A DNA stretch of 64,000 bases from Phenylobacterium sp. J367 (GTDB lineage: Bacteria > Pseudomonadota > Alphaproteobacteria > Caulobacterales > Caulobacteraceae). Shown piece by piece: positions 53,920 through 62,749 of this stretch (its first letter is position 1; each line of letters opens with the position of its first letter). Location of the stretch: positions 2,170,001-2,234,000 of the forward strand of contig NZ_JAJONA010000001.1 in the NCBI RefSeq assembly GCF_024699985.1, read 5' to 3'. The notes beneath the pieces were generated by a model, which was not told the DNA's origin, searched no databases, and was given only the letters and a program-made list of their open reading frames with translations. Both the position numbers and the translations under genes were made by a program.

Positions 53920-54330
53920 ATGGTCTCAGAGGTCGCGCGAAAGGCGCGAGAACTTCGCCGGAGCATGCCGCAACCGGAGGTTTGGCTCTGGAACCGGCTC
54001 AAACGGCGTCGCGAGCAGGGATACCGCTTCCGTCGGCAGCACCCGGTGCGCGGCTATTTCCTCGATTTCGCCTGTCTGGACCGGATGCTCGCGATCGAGG
54101 TCGATGGCGGGCAGCACAGCGAGCCGGTCCGCGCCGATCACGATGGCCTGCGGGACCGTATCCTGGAACGGGAGGGGTTCCGCGTCTTGCGGTTCTGGAA
54201 CTCGGAGGTGCGCCACGAAATCGATCGGGTGATGGACGTGATCGTCCAGGCGCTCGAAGCGCGGCCGTCGCGGCGGGCAGGAGGTGTGCGTCCCCAAACG
54301 CCGAGCCTGGCCGTGACTTCCCCACCCTGA
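53920..54330 (+). CDS. DUF559 (PD-(D/E)XK-like) endonuclease nested in a type I repeat
   Basis: 136 residues. LRRSMPQPEVWLWNRLKRRR is the N-terminal helix, FRRQHPVRGYFLDFACLDRM carries the catalytic Asp, and LAIEVDGGQHSE the E-x-D part of the PD-(D/E)XK site; GFRVLRFWNSEVRHEIDRVM closes the Vsr-like fold. DUF559 proteins are predicted DNA nucleases of the Vsr/restriction superfamily without proven role. The gene occupies the centre of a type I palindrome: the left half supplies the ribosome binding site and the right half encodes the last residues (LAVTSPP) and the TGA stop. Confidence 0.9.
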   Translation: MVSEVARKARELRRSMPQPEVWLWNRLKRRREQGYRFRRQHPVRGYFLDFACLDRMLAIEVDGGQHSEPVRADHDGLRDRILEREGFRVLRFWNSEVRHEIDRVMDVIVQALEARPSRRAGGVRPQTPSLAVTSPP

Positions 54331-54372
54331 CGGCGCTGCGCACCGTCTGTCCCTCCCCTGAAGGGGAGGGAT
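54302..54372 (+). repeat. Type I repeat copy 9, right half
   Basis: CCTGGCCGTGACTTCCCCAC, inner ACGGCGCTGCGCACCGT hairpin and outer TCCCTCCCCTGAAGGGGAGG. It matches the right halves of uninterrupted copies (for example at 59449-59593) base for base over most of its length. Confidence 0.9.
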
Positions 54373-54415
54373 TGGGCCGCCTTCTCCCGCAAGGGGAGAA
54401 GGGGCTTGGAAGCGA

Positions 54416-54679
54416 TTAGTGCTGGTGCTGGGCGTCGGCCTTGACGCCGGCGGCGGCGGGGGCGGCGGTGTCCTTGACCTCGACGGTCTTGCACTTGCGC
54501 TTCGGCATGCGGCTGCCGCTGATCGCCGGGGTCTCGGTGCAGACCTTCTTGGTCTTCACGGCGGCCTTGGAATCGAGGGCCGGGGCGGCGGCCGTCGCGG
54601 GGGCGGCCTTTTCGGCGGAGACAGCGGCTTCCGGGGCCGCGGCGAGGGCCAGCGCGGCCAGGGCGGAGACGAGGATCAT
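54416..54679 (-). CDS. Small secreted protein with C-(x)-GSR-x-P-x-x-x-C motif
   Basis: 87 residues. Signal peptide MILVSALAALALAAAPEAAV, an Ala/Lys-rich linker, then KKVCTETPAISGSRMPKRKC and a His/Ala tail (ADAQHQH). Paralogue of the product at 28452-28733, sharing the two Cys around GS(R/K)-x-P. Function unknown; a periplasmic disulfide is likely. The start was placed at the ATG giving a proper signal peptide. Confidence 0.72.
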   Translation of the reverse strand: MILVSALAALALAAAPEAAVSAEKAAPATAAAPALDSKAAVKTKKVCTETPAISGSRMPKRKCKTVEVKDTAAPAAAGVKADAQHQH

Positions 54680-54847
54680 CTGTATGCGTACCTGAAAAAT
54701 TGGGAGGTTGCCTCGGCCCATAGCGGCGCGAACCGCCACCGCCAAGTTTCAAACTCTTAATTTGCGACGAACGGACGCTCCCAAGGCTGTGGATGCCCAT
54801 TCCGCGATCAGGGATTCCGATTCGCGAATCGGGCAGGCTCACCAACC

Positions 54848-55693
54848 ATGAACGCCACCGTCTCCATCGCCGACCGCTACCAGGCCGCCCACGACCATCC
54901 GGAGCGCCAGTACCTCGACCTGCTCGAGGACATCCTGGCCAACGGCGTGGAGCGCGGCGACCGCACGGGCACCGGCACCAAGGGGGTGTTCGGCCGGCAG
55001 ATGCGCTTCGACCTGTCGAAGGGCTTCCCGCTGCTGACCACCAAGAAGCTGCACCGGAAGTCGATCATCCTGGAGCTGCTGTGGTTCCTGCGGGGCGACA
55101 CAAACGTCCGCTGGCTGCAGGAGCGGGGCGTCAGCATCTGGAACGAGTGGGCCGACGACGCCGGCGAGCTCGGGCCGGTCTACGGCAAGCAGTGGCGATC
55201 GTGGTCGGCGCCGGACGGCCGGGTGATCGACCAGATCGCCGCCGTGGTGGAGGGGCTGAAGACCAATCCGAACAGCCGCCGCCACATCGTCTCGGCGTGG
55301 AACCCGGCCGAGGTGGAGGACATGGCCCTGCCGCCCTGCCACTGCCTGTTCCAGTTCTTCGTCGCCGACGGCAAGCTGTCCTGCCAGCTCTACCAGCGCT
55401 CGGCCGACGTCTTCCTGGGCGTGCCGTTCAACATCGCCTCCTACGCGCTGCTGACCCTGATGGTGGCCAAGGTGACCGGGCTGGAGCCCGGCGAGTTCGT
55501 GCACACCCTGGGCGACGCGCACCTCTACCTGAACCACCTCGATCAGGCCCGGCTGCAGCTCACCCGCGAGCCCCTGCCGATGCCCATCATGCATGTGGCG
55601 GACCGGGACGACCTGTTCGGCTTCGACTACGAGGACTTCAAGCTCGAGGGCTACCAGGCGCACCCCTCGATCGCGGCGCCGATCGCGGTCTGA
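54848..55693 (+). CDS. thyA: Thymidylate synthase
   Basis: 281 residues. It methylates dUMP to dTMP using methylenetetrahydrofolate. [20 protein letters not shown] binds substrate phosphate, [16 protein letters not shown] and [20 protein letters not shown] follow, [11 protein letters not shown] has catalytic Cys164, and [20 protein letters not shown] is the folate/dUMP loop. Slightly longer at the N terminus than E. coli ThyA. Its stop overlaps the start of the MazG-like gene (TGATG), with folA close behind, forming a dTTP/folate group. Confidence 0.97.
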   Translation: MNATVSIADRYQAAHDHPERQYLDLLEDILANGVERGDRTGTGTKGVFGRQMRFDLSKGFPLLTTKKLHRKSIILELLWFLRGDTNVRWLQERGVSIWNEWADDAGELGPVYGKQWRSWSAPDGRVIDQIAAVVEGLKTNPNSRRHIVSAWNPAEVEDMALPPCHCLFQFFVADGKLSCQLYQRSADVFLGVPFNIASYALLTLMVAKVTGLEPGEFVHTLGDAHLYLNHLDQARLQLTREPLPMPIMHVADRDDLFGFDYEDFKLEGYQAHPSIAAPIAV

Positions 55694-56040
55694 TGACGCT
55701 CGCCGAGATCAGCGACGCGGCGGCGAAGATCTCGGACATCTATGCCGGCAAGTACGGCATCGAGCGCGACGACGACTGGTTCCTGCTGAAGCTGCAGGAG
55801 GAGCTGGGCGAGCTCGCCCAGGCGCACCTGAAGCTTTCCGGCCGCGGGCGCGGGACCGTTCCCGACCAGGCCCGCGCCGACGAGGCGGCCGACGTGCTGT
55901 GCATGCTGCTGCTCTACTGCCGCCGCTTCGGCATCGACCCGCAGGCGGCGGTGGAGGCGAAGTGGCTGAGCTGGCTGGAGCCATCCCAATCTCCGCTCAC
56001 CCCGGCGAAAGCCGGGGCCCAAGCCGAGTCCGCGGTCTAG
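55693..56040 (+). CDS. MazG-like NTP pyrophosphohydrolase, C terminus extended by a repeat
   Basis: 115 residues. KLQEELGELAQAHLKLSGRG and ADEAADVLCMLLLYCRRFGI supply the ExxE and ExxD metal-binding pairs of the all-alpha MazG/dUTPase superfamily. It probably removes non-canonical nucleotides. The final residues (SPLTPAKAGAQAESAV) are encoded by a type V repeat, so the natural end was likely near WLSWLEP. It overlaps the thyA stop, fitting a role in cleaning dNTP pools next to thymidylate synthesis. Confidence 0.85.
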   Translation: MTLAEISDAAAKISDIYAGKYGIERDDDWFLLKLQEELGELAQAHLKLSGRGRGTVPDQARADEAADVLCMLLLYCRRFGIDPQAAVEAKWLSWLEPSQSPLTPAKAGAQAESAV

Positions 56041-56100
56041 TCTCCGCCCCGTCCGTCTTCCCGGCGCCGCATGGGTCCCGGCTTTCGCCGGGATGAGCGG
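55985..56100. repeat. Type V repeat overlapping the mazG-like 3' end
   Basis: ACCCCGGCGAAAGCCGGGGC and, inverted, CCCGGCTTTCGCCGGGATGA, with GGGCCCAA and TGGGTCCC inside. Read in frame by the preceding gene up to its stop at 56040. Confidence 0.75.
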
Positions 56101-56137
56101 TAGTGGGAGGCGCCCTCGGGTTTGCTATCAGCTACCC

Positions 56138-56656
56138 ATGTCCCAGATCATCCTGACCGCCGGCCCCATCGCCCGTGACCGCAACGGCGTCATCGGCCGG
56201 GACGGGACGCTGCCGTGGCGGCTGAAGAGCGACCTGCAGATCTTCAAGGCGGTCACCATGGGCAAGCCGGTGATCATGGGCCGCAAGACTTTCGAGAGCC
56301 TGCCGGGCGGGGCGCTGAAGGGGCGGACCAACATCGTGCTGACCAAGGACGGCTCGTTCGAGGCCAAGGGGGCGATCGTCTGCGAGGACTTCTCCGAGGC
56401 CGTGCAGATCGCCCGCGAGCAGGCCGAGGAGGACGGGGTCGACGAGGTCTGCGTGATCGGCGGGGCCTCGCTCTTCGAGCTGGCGCTCGGCCGGGCGCGC
56501 CGGCTCTACCTCACCGAAGTAGACGCCGAGGTGGAGGGCGACGTCCGCCTGTCGCCGATCGACGAGAGCCGCTGGCGGGAGGTGCGCCGGGAGGCTCACC
56601 CGGCGTCAGAAACCGACCAGTATCCCTTCGTCTTCCGCGTGCTGGAGCGCCTATAG
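56138..56656 (+). CDS. folA: Dihydrofolate reductase
   Basis: 172 residues. It regenerates tetrahydrofolate consumed by ThyA. RNGVIGRDGTLPWRLKSDLQ (Met20-loop region and catalytic Asp), MGKPVIMGRKTFESLPGGAL and GRTNIVLTKDGSF, then VCVIGGASLFELALGRARRL with the GG NADPH motif. The N-terminal strand reads ILTAGPIARD rather than the usual IxAxxxNxxIG, a small lineage variation. It is co-directional with thyA and mazG, separated only by a repeat. Confidence 0.95.
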   Translation: MSQIILTAGPIARDRNGVIGRDGTLPWRLKSDLQIFKAVTMGKPVIMGRKTFESLPGGALKGRTNIVLTKDGSFEAKGAIVCEDFSEAVQIAREQAEEDGVDEVCVIGGASLFELALGRARRLYLTEVDAEVEGDVRLSPIDESRWREVRREAHPASETDQYPFVFRVLERL

Positions 56657-56685
56657 TCCTTCCCAAGAACAAAGGGAGGGACGGC

Positions 56686-57597
56686 ATGGACTTCGAACTG
56701 GTCGCCGAAGGCTTCGAATTCCCCGAGGGGCCGATCGCCATGGCCGACGGCTCGGTGATCCTCACGGAGATCAAGGCCCAGCGGCTGACCCGCGTGAAGC
56801 CCGACGGCTCGAAGGAGACCGTGGTGGAGACCGGCGGTGGGCCGAACGGCGCGGCCATCGGCCCGGACGGCGCCATCTGGATCACCAACAACGGCGGCTC
56901 GTTCCAGTGGCTCGAGAACCAGGGAATGACCATCCCCGGCCCGACGCCGGCCAGCCATACGGGCGGGATGATCCAGCGGTTCGATCCCAAGAGCGGCAGG
57001 CTGGAGACGGTCTATGAGAGCTGCGACGGCCGCCGGCTGATCGGACCGAACGACCTGGTGTTCGACGGCCAGGGCGGGTTCTGGTTCACCGACCACGGCT
57101 CCTCGACGCCGGAGGGCCGGAAGTTCGGCGCGCTCTACTATGCGAAGGCCGACGGGAGCCACATCAGCCGGCAGCGCGATCACATCATCTCGCCGAACGG
57201 GGTGGGGCTCTCGCCGGACGGCAGGACCGTCTATGTGGCCGACACCCAGCTCGGCCGGCTCTGGGCCTTCGACGTGGCCGAGACCGGGGTGCTGGCCCCG
57301 CCGGCGGGCTTCGCGCCCGGGCGGATCATCTGCAACCTGCCGGGCTACCAGCTCCTCGACAGCCTCGCGGTGGAGGCCGGCGGCAAGGTCTGCGTGGCGA
57401 CGATCATCAACGGCGGGATCACCGCCTTCGACCCGGACGGCTCCACCGAACACTTCGCCTTCCCGGACCTGATCTGCACCAACATCTGCTTCGGCGGGCC
57501 GGACATGCAGACCGCCTGGATCACCGCCTCGGCGACCGGCAAGCTGTTCAAGGCCCGGTGGCCTCGGCCTGGGCTGAAGCTCAAGTACAACGGCTGA
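56686..57597 (+). CDS. SMP-30/gluconolactonase-family lactonase
   Basis: 303 residues of a six-bladed beta-propeller. GFEFPEGPIAMADGSVILTE (metal-binding Glu), GPNGAAIGPDGAIWITNNGG, IGPNDLVFDGQGGFWFTDHG, SPNGVGLSPDGRTVYVADTQ (Asn/Asp ligands) and a final GGPDMQTAWITAS. Family members hydrolyse sugar or other lactones with Ca2+ or Zn2+. No signal peptide, so cytoplasmic. AAAGGGAGGG precedes the ATG. It follows folA by 29 bases and may share its transcript. Confidence 0.93.
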   Translation: MDFELVAEGFEFPEGPIAMADGSVILTEIKAQRLTRVKPDGSKETVVETGGGPNGAAIGPDGAIWITNNGGSFQWLENQGMTIPGPTPASHTGGMIQRFDPKSGRLETVYESCDGRRLIGPNDLVFDGQGGFWFTDHGSSTPEGRKFGALYYAKADGSHISRQRDHIISPNGVGLSPDGRTVYVADTQLGRLWAFDVAETGVLAPPAGFAPGRIICNLPGYQLLDSLAVEAGGKVCVATIINGGITAFDPDGSTEHFAFPDLICTNICFGGPDMQTAWITASATGKLFKARWPRPGLKLKYNG

Positions 57598-57610
57598 GCT
57601 CCCGTTGAAC

Positions 57611-57747
57611 GTCCTCCTAGGCCTTATGCCTCTGATCCCTGTGGCGAACGCACGGCGTCGCAGCGGTCGCGCAAGTCCTGGCGTGCGTCCCGAAATGACG
57701 GTGCGACCGAGAGAGGGATCCTAGGCACAAGGCCTAGGATGACGTGC
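57611..57747. repeat. Type VI palindrome
   Basis: TCCTAGGCCTTATGCCTCTG at one end and the inverted ATCCTAGGCACAAGGCCTAG at the other, about 26 imperfectly paired bases, around a 70-base centre. It lies between convergent genes. Confidence 0.65.
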
Positions 57748-57770
57748 TGCGGCAAGACCTGCGGGGCGGC

Positions 57771-58313
57771 TCACCCCGCGAAGCCGCCGTCGTCGAGGAA
57801 GGCCTGTTCGTCCTCGGTGGTGACGCGGCCGAGGGCGGCGTTGCGGTGGGGGAAGCGGCCGAACTTCGCGATGATGTCCCGGTGGATCACCGCCCACTTG
57901 AGGATCTCCGGATCGTCCAGCTCGGCGGCGACCGCCAGGCCGAAGTCCTGGTCGGCGATGTCCTCGGAGTGCTCGAAGGGCAGCATGAAGAACTGGCGGA
58001 GGGGCGCGTCGACCTGGCGGTGGAAGCCGGCCTCGACCGCCGCGCGGGCGATGCTGCGGGCCTTGGGGTCGGTGGCCCAGGAATGGGCCGAGCCGCGGTA
58101 GAGGTTGCGCGGGAACTGGTCGAGCAGGATGAGAAGGGCGAGCGCGCCGTCGGCGGTAGCGGCCCAGGCGTCGTACTCGCCGCGCGCGGCGCGGTGGTGG
58201 ACGGGCTCGAACTTCAGGCGGATGGCGTCGTCGAAGGCCCGGTTCTTGGCGTACCACTTCTCCGGCCCGGCATGGGTCCAGAAGCCCAGGATGTCGTTCG
58301 GGGTCGCCGCCAC
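57771..58313 (-). CDS. DUF924 family protein
   Basis: 180 residues from a GTG with GAGG upstream. ILGFWTHAGPEKWYAKNRAF, LILLDQFPRNLYRGSAHSWA, FFMLPFEHSEDIADQDFGL, and KFGRFPHRNAALGRVTTEDE, all diagnostic of DUF924, an all-helical tetratricopeptide-like fold of unknown function. Length is normal. Confidence 0.93.
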   Translation of the reverse strand: MAATPNDILGFWTHAGPEKWYAKNRAFDDAIRLKFEPVHHRAARGEYDAWAATADGALALLILLDQFPRNLYRGSAHSWATDPKARSIARAAVEAGFHRQVDAPLRQFFMLPFEHSEDIADQDFGLAVAAELDDPEILKWAVIHRDIIAKFGRFPHRNAALGRVTTEDEQAFLDDGGFAG

Positions 58314-58459
58314 GGGGGTTTCCTCGCCTCGTTCACGCTCGGCCCTGAGGTGGCGCAAGCCGGCGCGCCGTTCAAGCGCGGTTCAGCCATGCGGCGCCAT
58401 TCCTGCACGCAAGGGACTTCGAATCCCGGCCGCGGACGCGGCCACGGGGGAAGACGACA

Positions 58460-59444
58460 GTGACGAAGACGACGAAGACGATGGCGCTCGCCCTGGTGCT
58501 GCTGGCCGGGGCCAGCGGCGTGGCGATGGCGCAGGACGGCGGGCGCGAACGCGGCCCCCGAGGCGAGCGGGGCGGCGGCGAACAGCGGGCGCGCGAGCCG
58601 CGGGATCGTGAGCCGCAGGCCCGTACGGGACCCAGCGACCAGGCGCCGCGCGCCGTGGGCCGGGGCGTCTACACGCGCCGGGCCGAGCCGGCCTCCACCG
58701 AGGCGCGCCAGGCGCCGCGGCCGCCGGAAGCCCGCCCCGCGCCCCAGGCGCCGGACGCCGGCGGCCAGCCGCGGCGCGGCCGGGGCGGCGGCGACGGCCG
58801 CAGCGGCGACCGCAACTGGACCCAGTCCGGCCGCTGGGTCGACCGCGACGGCGACGCCGACACCTCGGGCCTGAGAGGCCGCGACCTGCAGGACCACGAG
58901 GACCGGGTGGAGACCCGCGACTGGAACATGTGGAACGGCCAGGACGGCCGGGGTCCGCGCGGCGACCGCGGCGGCGACCGGCGCGATGGCGACCGCCGCG
59001 CCGACGGCGACCGGGGCGGGCGTCCCGACGGCGACCGCGGCGGCTGGAACCGTGGCGATCGCGACGGGCGCGACGGTCATCGTGGCGACGGTCAGCGCGG
59101 CGATGGCGACCGGCGCTGGTCGGGCGGCCGCGACGGCCGGGGCCCGCCGCCCAACGTCGCCCGCTGGGACCGCAAGCGCTATCCGCCGATCTACAACAGC
59201 GGCCACCGCTATCGGGGGGCATGTCTGGCGCGCGCCGGTGGGCTTCTATGTGCGCGCCTGGACGTTCGGCGAGATCCTGCCGCGCGGCTGGTACGACGCC
59301 CCCTACCGGCTGGGGAGCTGGTGGGACTTCGGCCTGCCCATGCCGCCCCCGGGCTACGACTGGGTCCGCGTCGGCTACGACGCCGTCCTGGTGGACCTCT
59401 GGAGCGGCCGCGTCGTGCAGGTGGTGCGGTACGTGTTCTGGTAG
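58460..59444 (+). CDS. RcnB-family exported protein with Arg/Gly/Asp-rich domain, one frameshift
   Basis: About 327 residues after removing one G at 59214-59219. A signal peptide (MALALVLLAGASGVAMAQDG) is followed by some 200 disordered residues dominated by Arg, Gly and Asp (for example GDRGGDRRDGDRRADGDRGG). The conserved C-terminal RcnB domain follows: RGWYDAPYRLGSWWDFGLP, PPGYDWVRVGYDAVLV and VRYVFW. E. coli RcnB is a periplasmic protein of nickel/cobalt balance; the caulobacterial versions are usually only predicted. The low-complexity part is highly charged and may bind metal or envelope polymers. Confidence 0.85.
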
Positions 59445-59448
59445 GAGC

Positions 59449-59593
59449 GATCCCTCCCCTTCAGGGGAGGGTGGACGGCGCGACAGCGCCGCCGGGTGGG
59501 GGAGTGTGGGCCGGGGCGCTGACTCAGCGCTTGAACGCGACTTCCCCACCCTCGCCGCTCACGCGGCGTGACCCTCCCCTGAAGGGGAGGGAT
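59449..59593. repeat. Type I palindromic repeat, copy 10
   Basis: Fills the gap between convergent stops, four bases after one and five before the other. A clean copy useful as reference for the split copy 9. Confidence 0.92.
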
Positions 59594-59598
59594 GGACG

Positions 59599-60069
59599 TC
59601 AGATAAACCCCCTGGCCTTGAGCTCGGCGATGGAGGTCTTCGCGTCCTTGTGGTGGACGAAGATGCCGCCGGCGCCTTCCCAGAGGTGGCGGTGCTTGTC
59701 GCGGTCGTCGACGAGGACGTCGCCGGGGTGGAGGCGCTCGTGCTTGAGCGCGGCCTTGGTGGTGATCACCGGCACGCCGGGGAAATGCTTCTCGGCCCAC
59801 CGCCGCTTCTGGGGCTCGGCCCAGGTCCCGCCGGGCAGGCCGGTGAGGATGATCGGGTCCCTGTGCTTCACCGCCTCATAGAGCTCGAAGGCGTCGGGCA
59901 GCGGCTCCAGGCTTTCGAAGAAGCCCTCGGCCCGGGCGAGCTTCGCCCAGAAGCGGCCGAGGCCGTGGCGGCGCTCGAAGGCGCGCGGATGCAGGCCGAG
60001 GATCGCCTCGGCGCCGCGGTCGAAGTCGGCGAGCACGCCGTCGCAGTCGAGGAAGATCTGCTTGCGCAT
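59599..60069 (-). CDS. 5'-nucleotidase (NT5C-type HAD phosphatase)
   Basis: 156 residues. FLDCDGVLADFDRGAEAILG is HAD motif I with the two catalytic Asp, PIILTGLPGG motif II, KAALKHERLHPGDVLVDDRD motifs III/IV. Matches the small 5'-nucleotidase family that dephosphorylates (deoxy)nucleoside monophosphates. Lies 31 bases downstream of zur on the same strand and may be in its operon. Confidence 0.9.
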   Translation of the reverse strand: MRKQIFLDCDGVLADFDRGAEAILGLHPRAFERRHGLGRFWAKLARAEGFFESLEPLPDAFELYEAVKHRDPIILTGLPGGTWAEPQKRRWAEKHFPGVPVITTKAALKHERLHPGDVLVDDRDKHRHLWEGAGGIFVHHKDAKTSIAELKARGFI

Positions 60070-60100
60070 CGGCTCCGGAACGCTGCGCGGGGACGGCGGT

Positions 60101-60589
60101 TCAGCCCGCCCGGCAGGCGGGGCAGTGGCCGCGGGCTTCCAGGGTGACGGCGCGCAGCGCGTAGCCGGACGCCCGGGCGGCGGCGAGGCCCTCGGTCAGG
60201 TCGGGCTCGAATTCCTCGGCCGCGCCGCAGCAGTCGCAGATCAGGAAGGCCGCCACGTGGCCGTCGGCCTCCAGCCGGCAGGGGACGTAGGCGTTCAGGC
60301 TCTCGATCCGGTGGGCGAACCCCAGGCGCTCGAGGAACTCCAGCGCGCGGTAGACGGTGGGCGGCTTGGCGGGCTCACCGCCCGCGCCGAAGGCGGCGAT
60401 CAGGTCGTAGGCCTTCAGCGGCGCGTCGGCTTCCAGCAGGAGCTCCAGCACCCGGCGGCGCGGGGCGGTCAGCCGCTCCTGGGTGTCGGCGCAGCGGGTC
60501 TCGGCGGAGGCGAGGGCGTGCTTCAACGCCTGGCCCTTCAGCCCTGCGTGGACGCCGTCGGCATGATGGCACGCATCTCCCATGCGCAT
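60101..60589 (-). CDS. zur: Fur-family zinc uptake regulator
   Basis: 162 residues. LTAPRRRVLELLLEADAPLK and KPPTVYRALEFLERLGFAHR form the winged helix, ICDCCGAAEEF and GHCPACRAG the structural zinc cysteines, and DGHVAAF part of the sensing site. The His-rich start (ACHHADGVHAG) fits Zur. It should repress zinc uptake when zinc is plentiful. It is divergent from a TonB receptor with a His/Glu-rich loop, with two palindromes between them, which supports Zur over Fur. An ATG two codons in is an alternative start. Confidence 0.93.
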   Translation of the reverse strand: MRMGDACHHADGVHAGLKGQALKHALASAETRCADTQERLTAPRRRVLELLLEADAPLKAYDLIAAFGAGGEPAKPPTVYRALEFLERLGFAHRIESLNAYVPCRLEADGHVAAFLICDCCGAAEEFEPDLTEGLAAARASGYALRAVTLEARGHCPACRAG

Positions 60590-60634
60590 TCAGGTAATCC
60601 CGGTCGGCCGGCGCCGCAACGGGCTTGACGGGTC

Positions 60635-60652
60635 GTTATGTTATTTCATAAC
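60635..60652. promoter_or_regulatory. Zur box-like palindrome 1
   Basis: GTTATGTTATTTCATAAC: perfect six-base arms GTTATG/CATAAC in an AT-rich pocket between zur and the receptor gene. Matches the general form of proteobacterial Zur boxes. Confidence 0.8.
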
Positions 60653-60657
60653 GGTAG

Positions 60658-60672
60658 TGTTACAACATAACA
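60658..60672. promoter_or_regulatory. Zur box-like palindrome 2
   Basis: TGTTACAACATAACA: arms TGTTA/TAACA around CAACA, five bases from the first box and 19 bases before the receptor ATG. A tandem arrangement allows control of both divergent genes. Confidence 0.75.
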
Positions 60673-60691
60673 TCCAAGTTCCGGAGCGTAT

Positions 60692-62746
60692 ATGACGCGG
60701 ACTGCCCTGCTCACCGCCACGGCCCTGGCCGCCCTGAGCTCGCCCGCCTTCGCCGCGACCGCGGACAGCGAGAAGGACCTCTCGGAGGTGGTGGTCACCG
60801 CCGCGCCCTATCCGATCTCCATCGGCTCGGCCACGACCAGCGTGAACATCCTGAAGCGTGAGGCGCTGGACACCGCGCCGGTCGGCGGCCTGGGCGACGT
60901 GCTGACCGGGGTGCCGGGCGTGCGCTCGACGTTCTTCGGACCCGGCGCGAGCCGGCCGGTCATCCGGGGCCTGGCGGGCCCGCGGGTGCTGGTGCTCTCC
61001 AACGGCCTGGGCCAGGTGGACGCCAGCGCCCTGTCGCCGGACCATGCGGTGGCCACCGACCCGCAGGAGGCCGAGCGGATCGAGGTCCTGCGCGGGCCGT
61101 CGGCCCTGGCTTACGGCGGCTCGGCGATCGGCGGCATCGTCAACGTCATCGACAACCGCATCGCCCGCGATCCGGTGGACGGGCTCCGTGGCCGGGTGCT
61201 GGCGTCGGGCTCGACGGTGGACGACGGCAGGATGGTCTCGGGTTCGCTGCAGGCGGGGACCGGGCCCTGGGTCGTGAGCCTGGACGGCGTGCGCCGCGAG
61301 ACGGACGACTACGAGGTCCCCACCACGCCGGAATCCAAGCGCCAGATGGAAGCCGACGGCGAGGAATGGGCCGGGCCGGCGGACTCGATCGTCGAGAACA
61401 CCTCGACCGAGCTCACCTCCTACGGCGGCGGCCTGACCTATGTGGGCGAGAACGGCTTCCTGGGCCTCTCGGTGAAGCGCACCGAGACGACCTATGGCGT
61501 TCCGGGCCATGCGCATGGGCACGAGGACGAGCACGGGCACGAGGAGGACCACGAGGACGGCGAGGCGCACGAGGAGGACGAGGAGGCCCCGGTCTCCATC
61601 GACCTCAAGCAGACCCGCTACGACCTCCGCGGCGAGCACCGCATCAACCTCGGCCCGTTCGAGAAGCTGCGCTTCGCCGGCGGCTACGCGGACTACACCC
61701 ACGTCGAGCTGGAGGGCGGCGCGCCGGCGACGCGGTTCTTCTCGGAAGGCTGGGAAGGCCGGCTCGAGCTGGTGCAGCCCGAACGGGACGGCTGGAACGG
61801 CGCGGTGGGCTTCCAGGCCCTGTCGCGCGACTTCGACGCCGAGGGCGAGGAGGCCCTGGTGCCCAAGACCCGGACCAAGGAGGGGGCGCCTTCGTGCTGC
61901 AGCGCTTCGACCGGGCCGCCTGGGGCGTGGAAGGCGGCCTGCGCCTCGACCAGCGGTCGCTGGACAGCGTGGCCGGCGACCGCGACTTCACCAATGTCTC
62001 GGCCTCGCTGGGCGCTTCGTGCGGCCGGCCGACGGCTGGTTCTTCAGCCTGTCGGGCTCGCGCACCAGCCGGGCGCCGGCCCAGGAGGAGCTGTTCGCCA
62101 ACGGCCCGCACCCGGCGACGCGGGCCTATGAGGTGGGCGATGCGAACCTCGACCAGGAGGTCTCGTGGTCGCTGGACGCCACGGCGCACTACGATTCCGA
62201 GCGCTGGACGGCCGACCTGCACCTGTTCGCCGTGAGGTACGACGGCTTCATCGACCTGCGTCCCACCGGCGAGGAGGACGAGGAGAGCCACCTGCCGATC
62301 TACGCCTATCTGCAGACCGACGCCGACTTCCACGGCTTCGAGGCCGAGGTCTCCTACCGGCTGTGGCAGGAGGGAACGTCGAGCTTCCGCCTGGAAGGCG
62401 CGGCCGACTATGTGCGCGGCGACACCGACCTGGGCGCCCCGGCGCGGATCCCGCCCTGGTCGGCGGCCCTGCGCGGCGTGGCCGAGGGGCCCGCTGGAGC
62501 GCCAGCCTGGAGGCCCGGCGGGTCGCCGGCCAGGATCGGGTGGCGGACTTCGAGCTGCCGACCGACGGCTACACCCTGCTGAACGCCCAGGTGACGGTGC
62601 GTCCGCTGAAGGATCAGGGCTTCAAGGTGTTCCTCGACGCCCGCAACCTGACCGACACCGAGGCCCGCGAGCACGCGAGCTTCCTGAAGGACCTGGCCCC
62701 GCTGCCCGGGCGGAATTTCCGGCTGGGCGTGGCGTACAGCTTCTGA
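60692..62746 (+). CDS. TonB-dependent receptor, probably zinc uptake (ZnuD-like), three frameshifts
   Basis: About 685 residues after adding one base at each of 61882-61886, 62011-62016 and 62487-62492. Signal peptide ending SSPAFAAT, then plug domain (LSEVVVTAAPYPI, LGDVLTGVPGVRSTFFGPGA, RIEVLRGPSALAYGGSAIGG) and a beta-barrel ending FRLGVAYSF. An extracellular loop at about 271-300 is packed with His, Asp and Glu (GHAHGHEDEHGHEEDHEDGE), as in ZnuD-type zinc receptors. The Zur-box pair upstream and divergent zur support zinc-controlled expression. Confidence 0.93.
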
Positions 62747-62749
62747 GCT

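Noticed and set aside
58214..59206. Long Ala/Val-rich minus-strand frame opposite the RcnB-like gene
   Set aside because: It mirrors the Arg/Gly/Asp codons of the real gene; the plus-strand product has a signal peptide and a conserved C-terminal domain.
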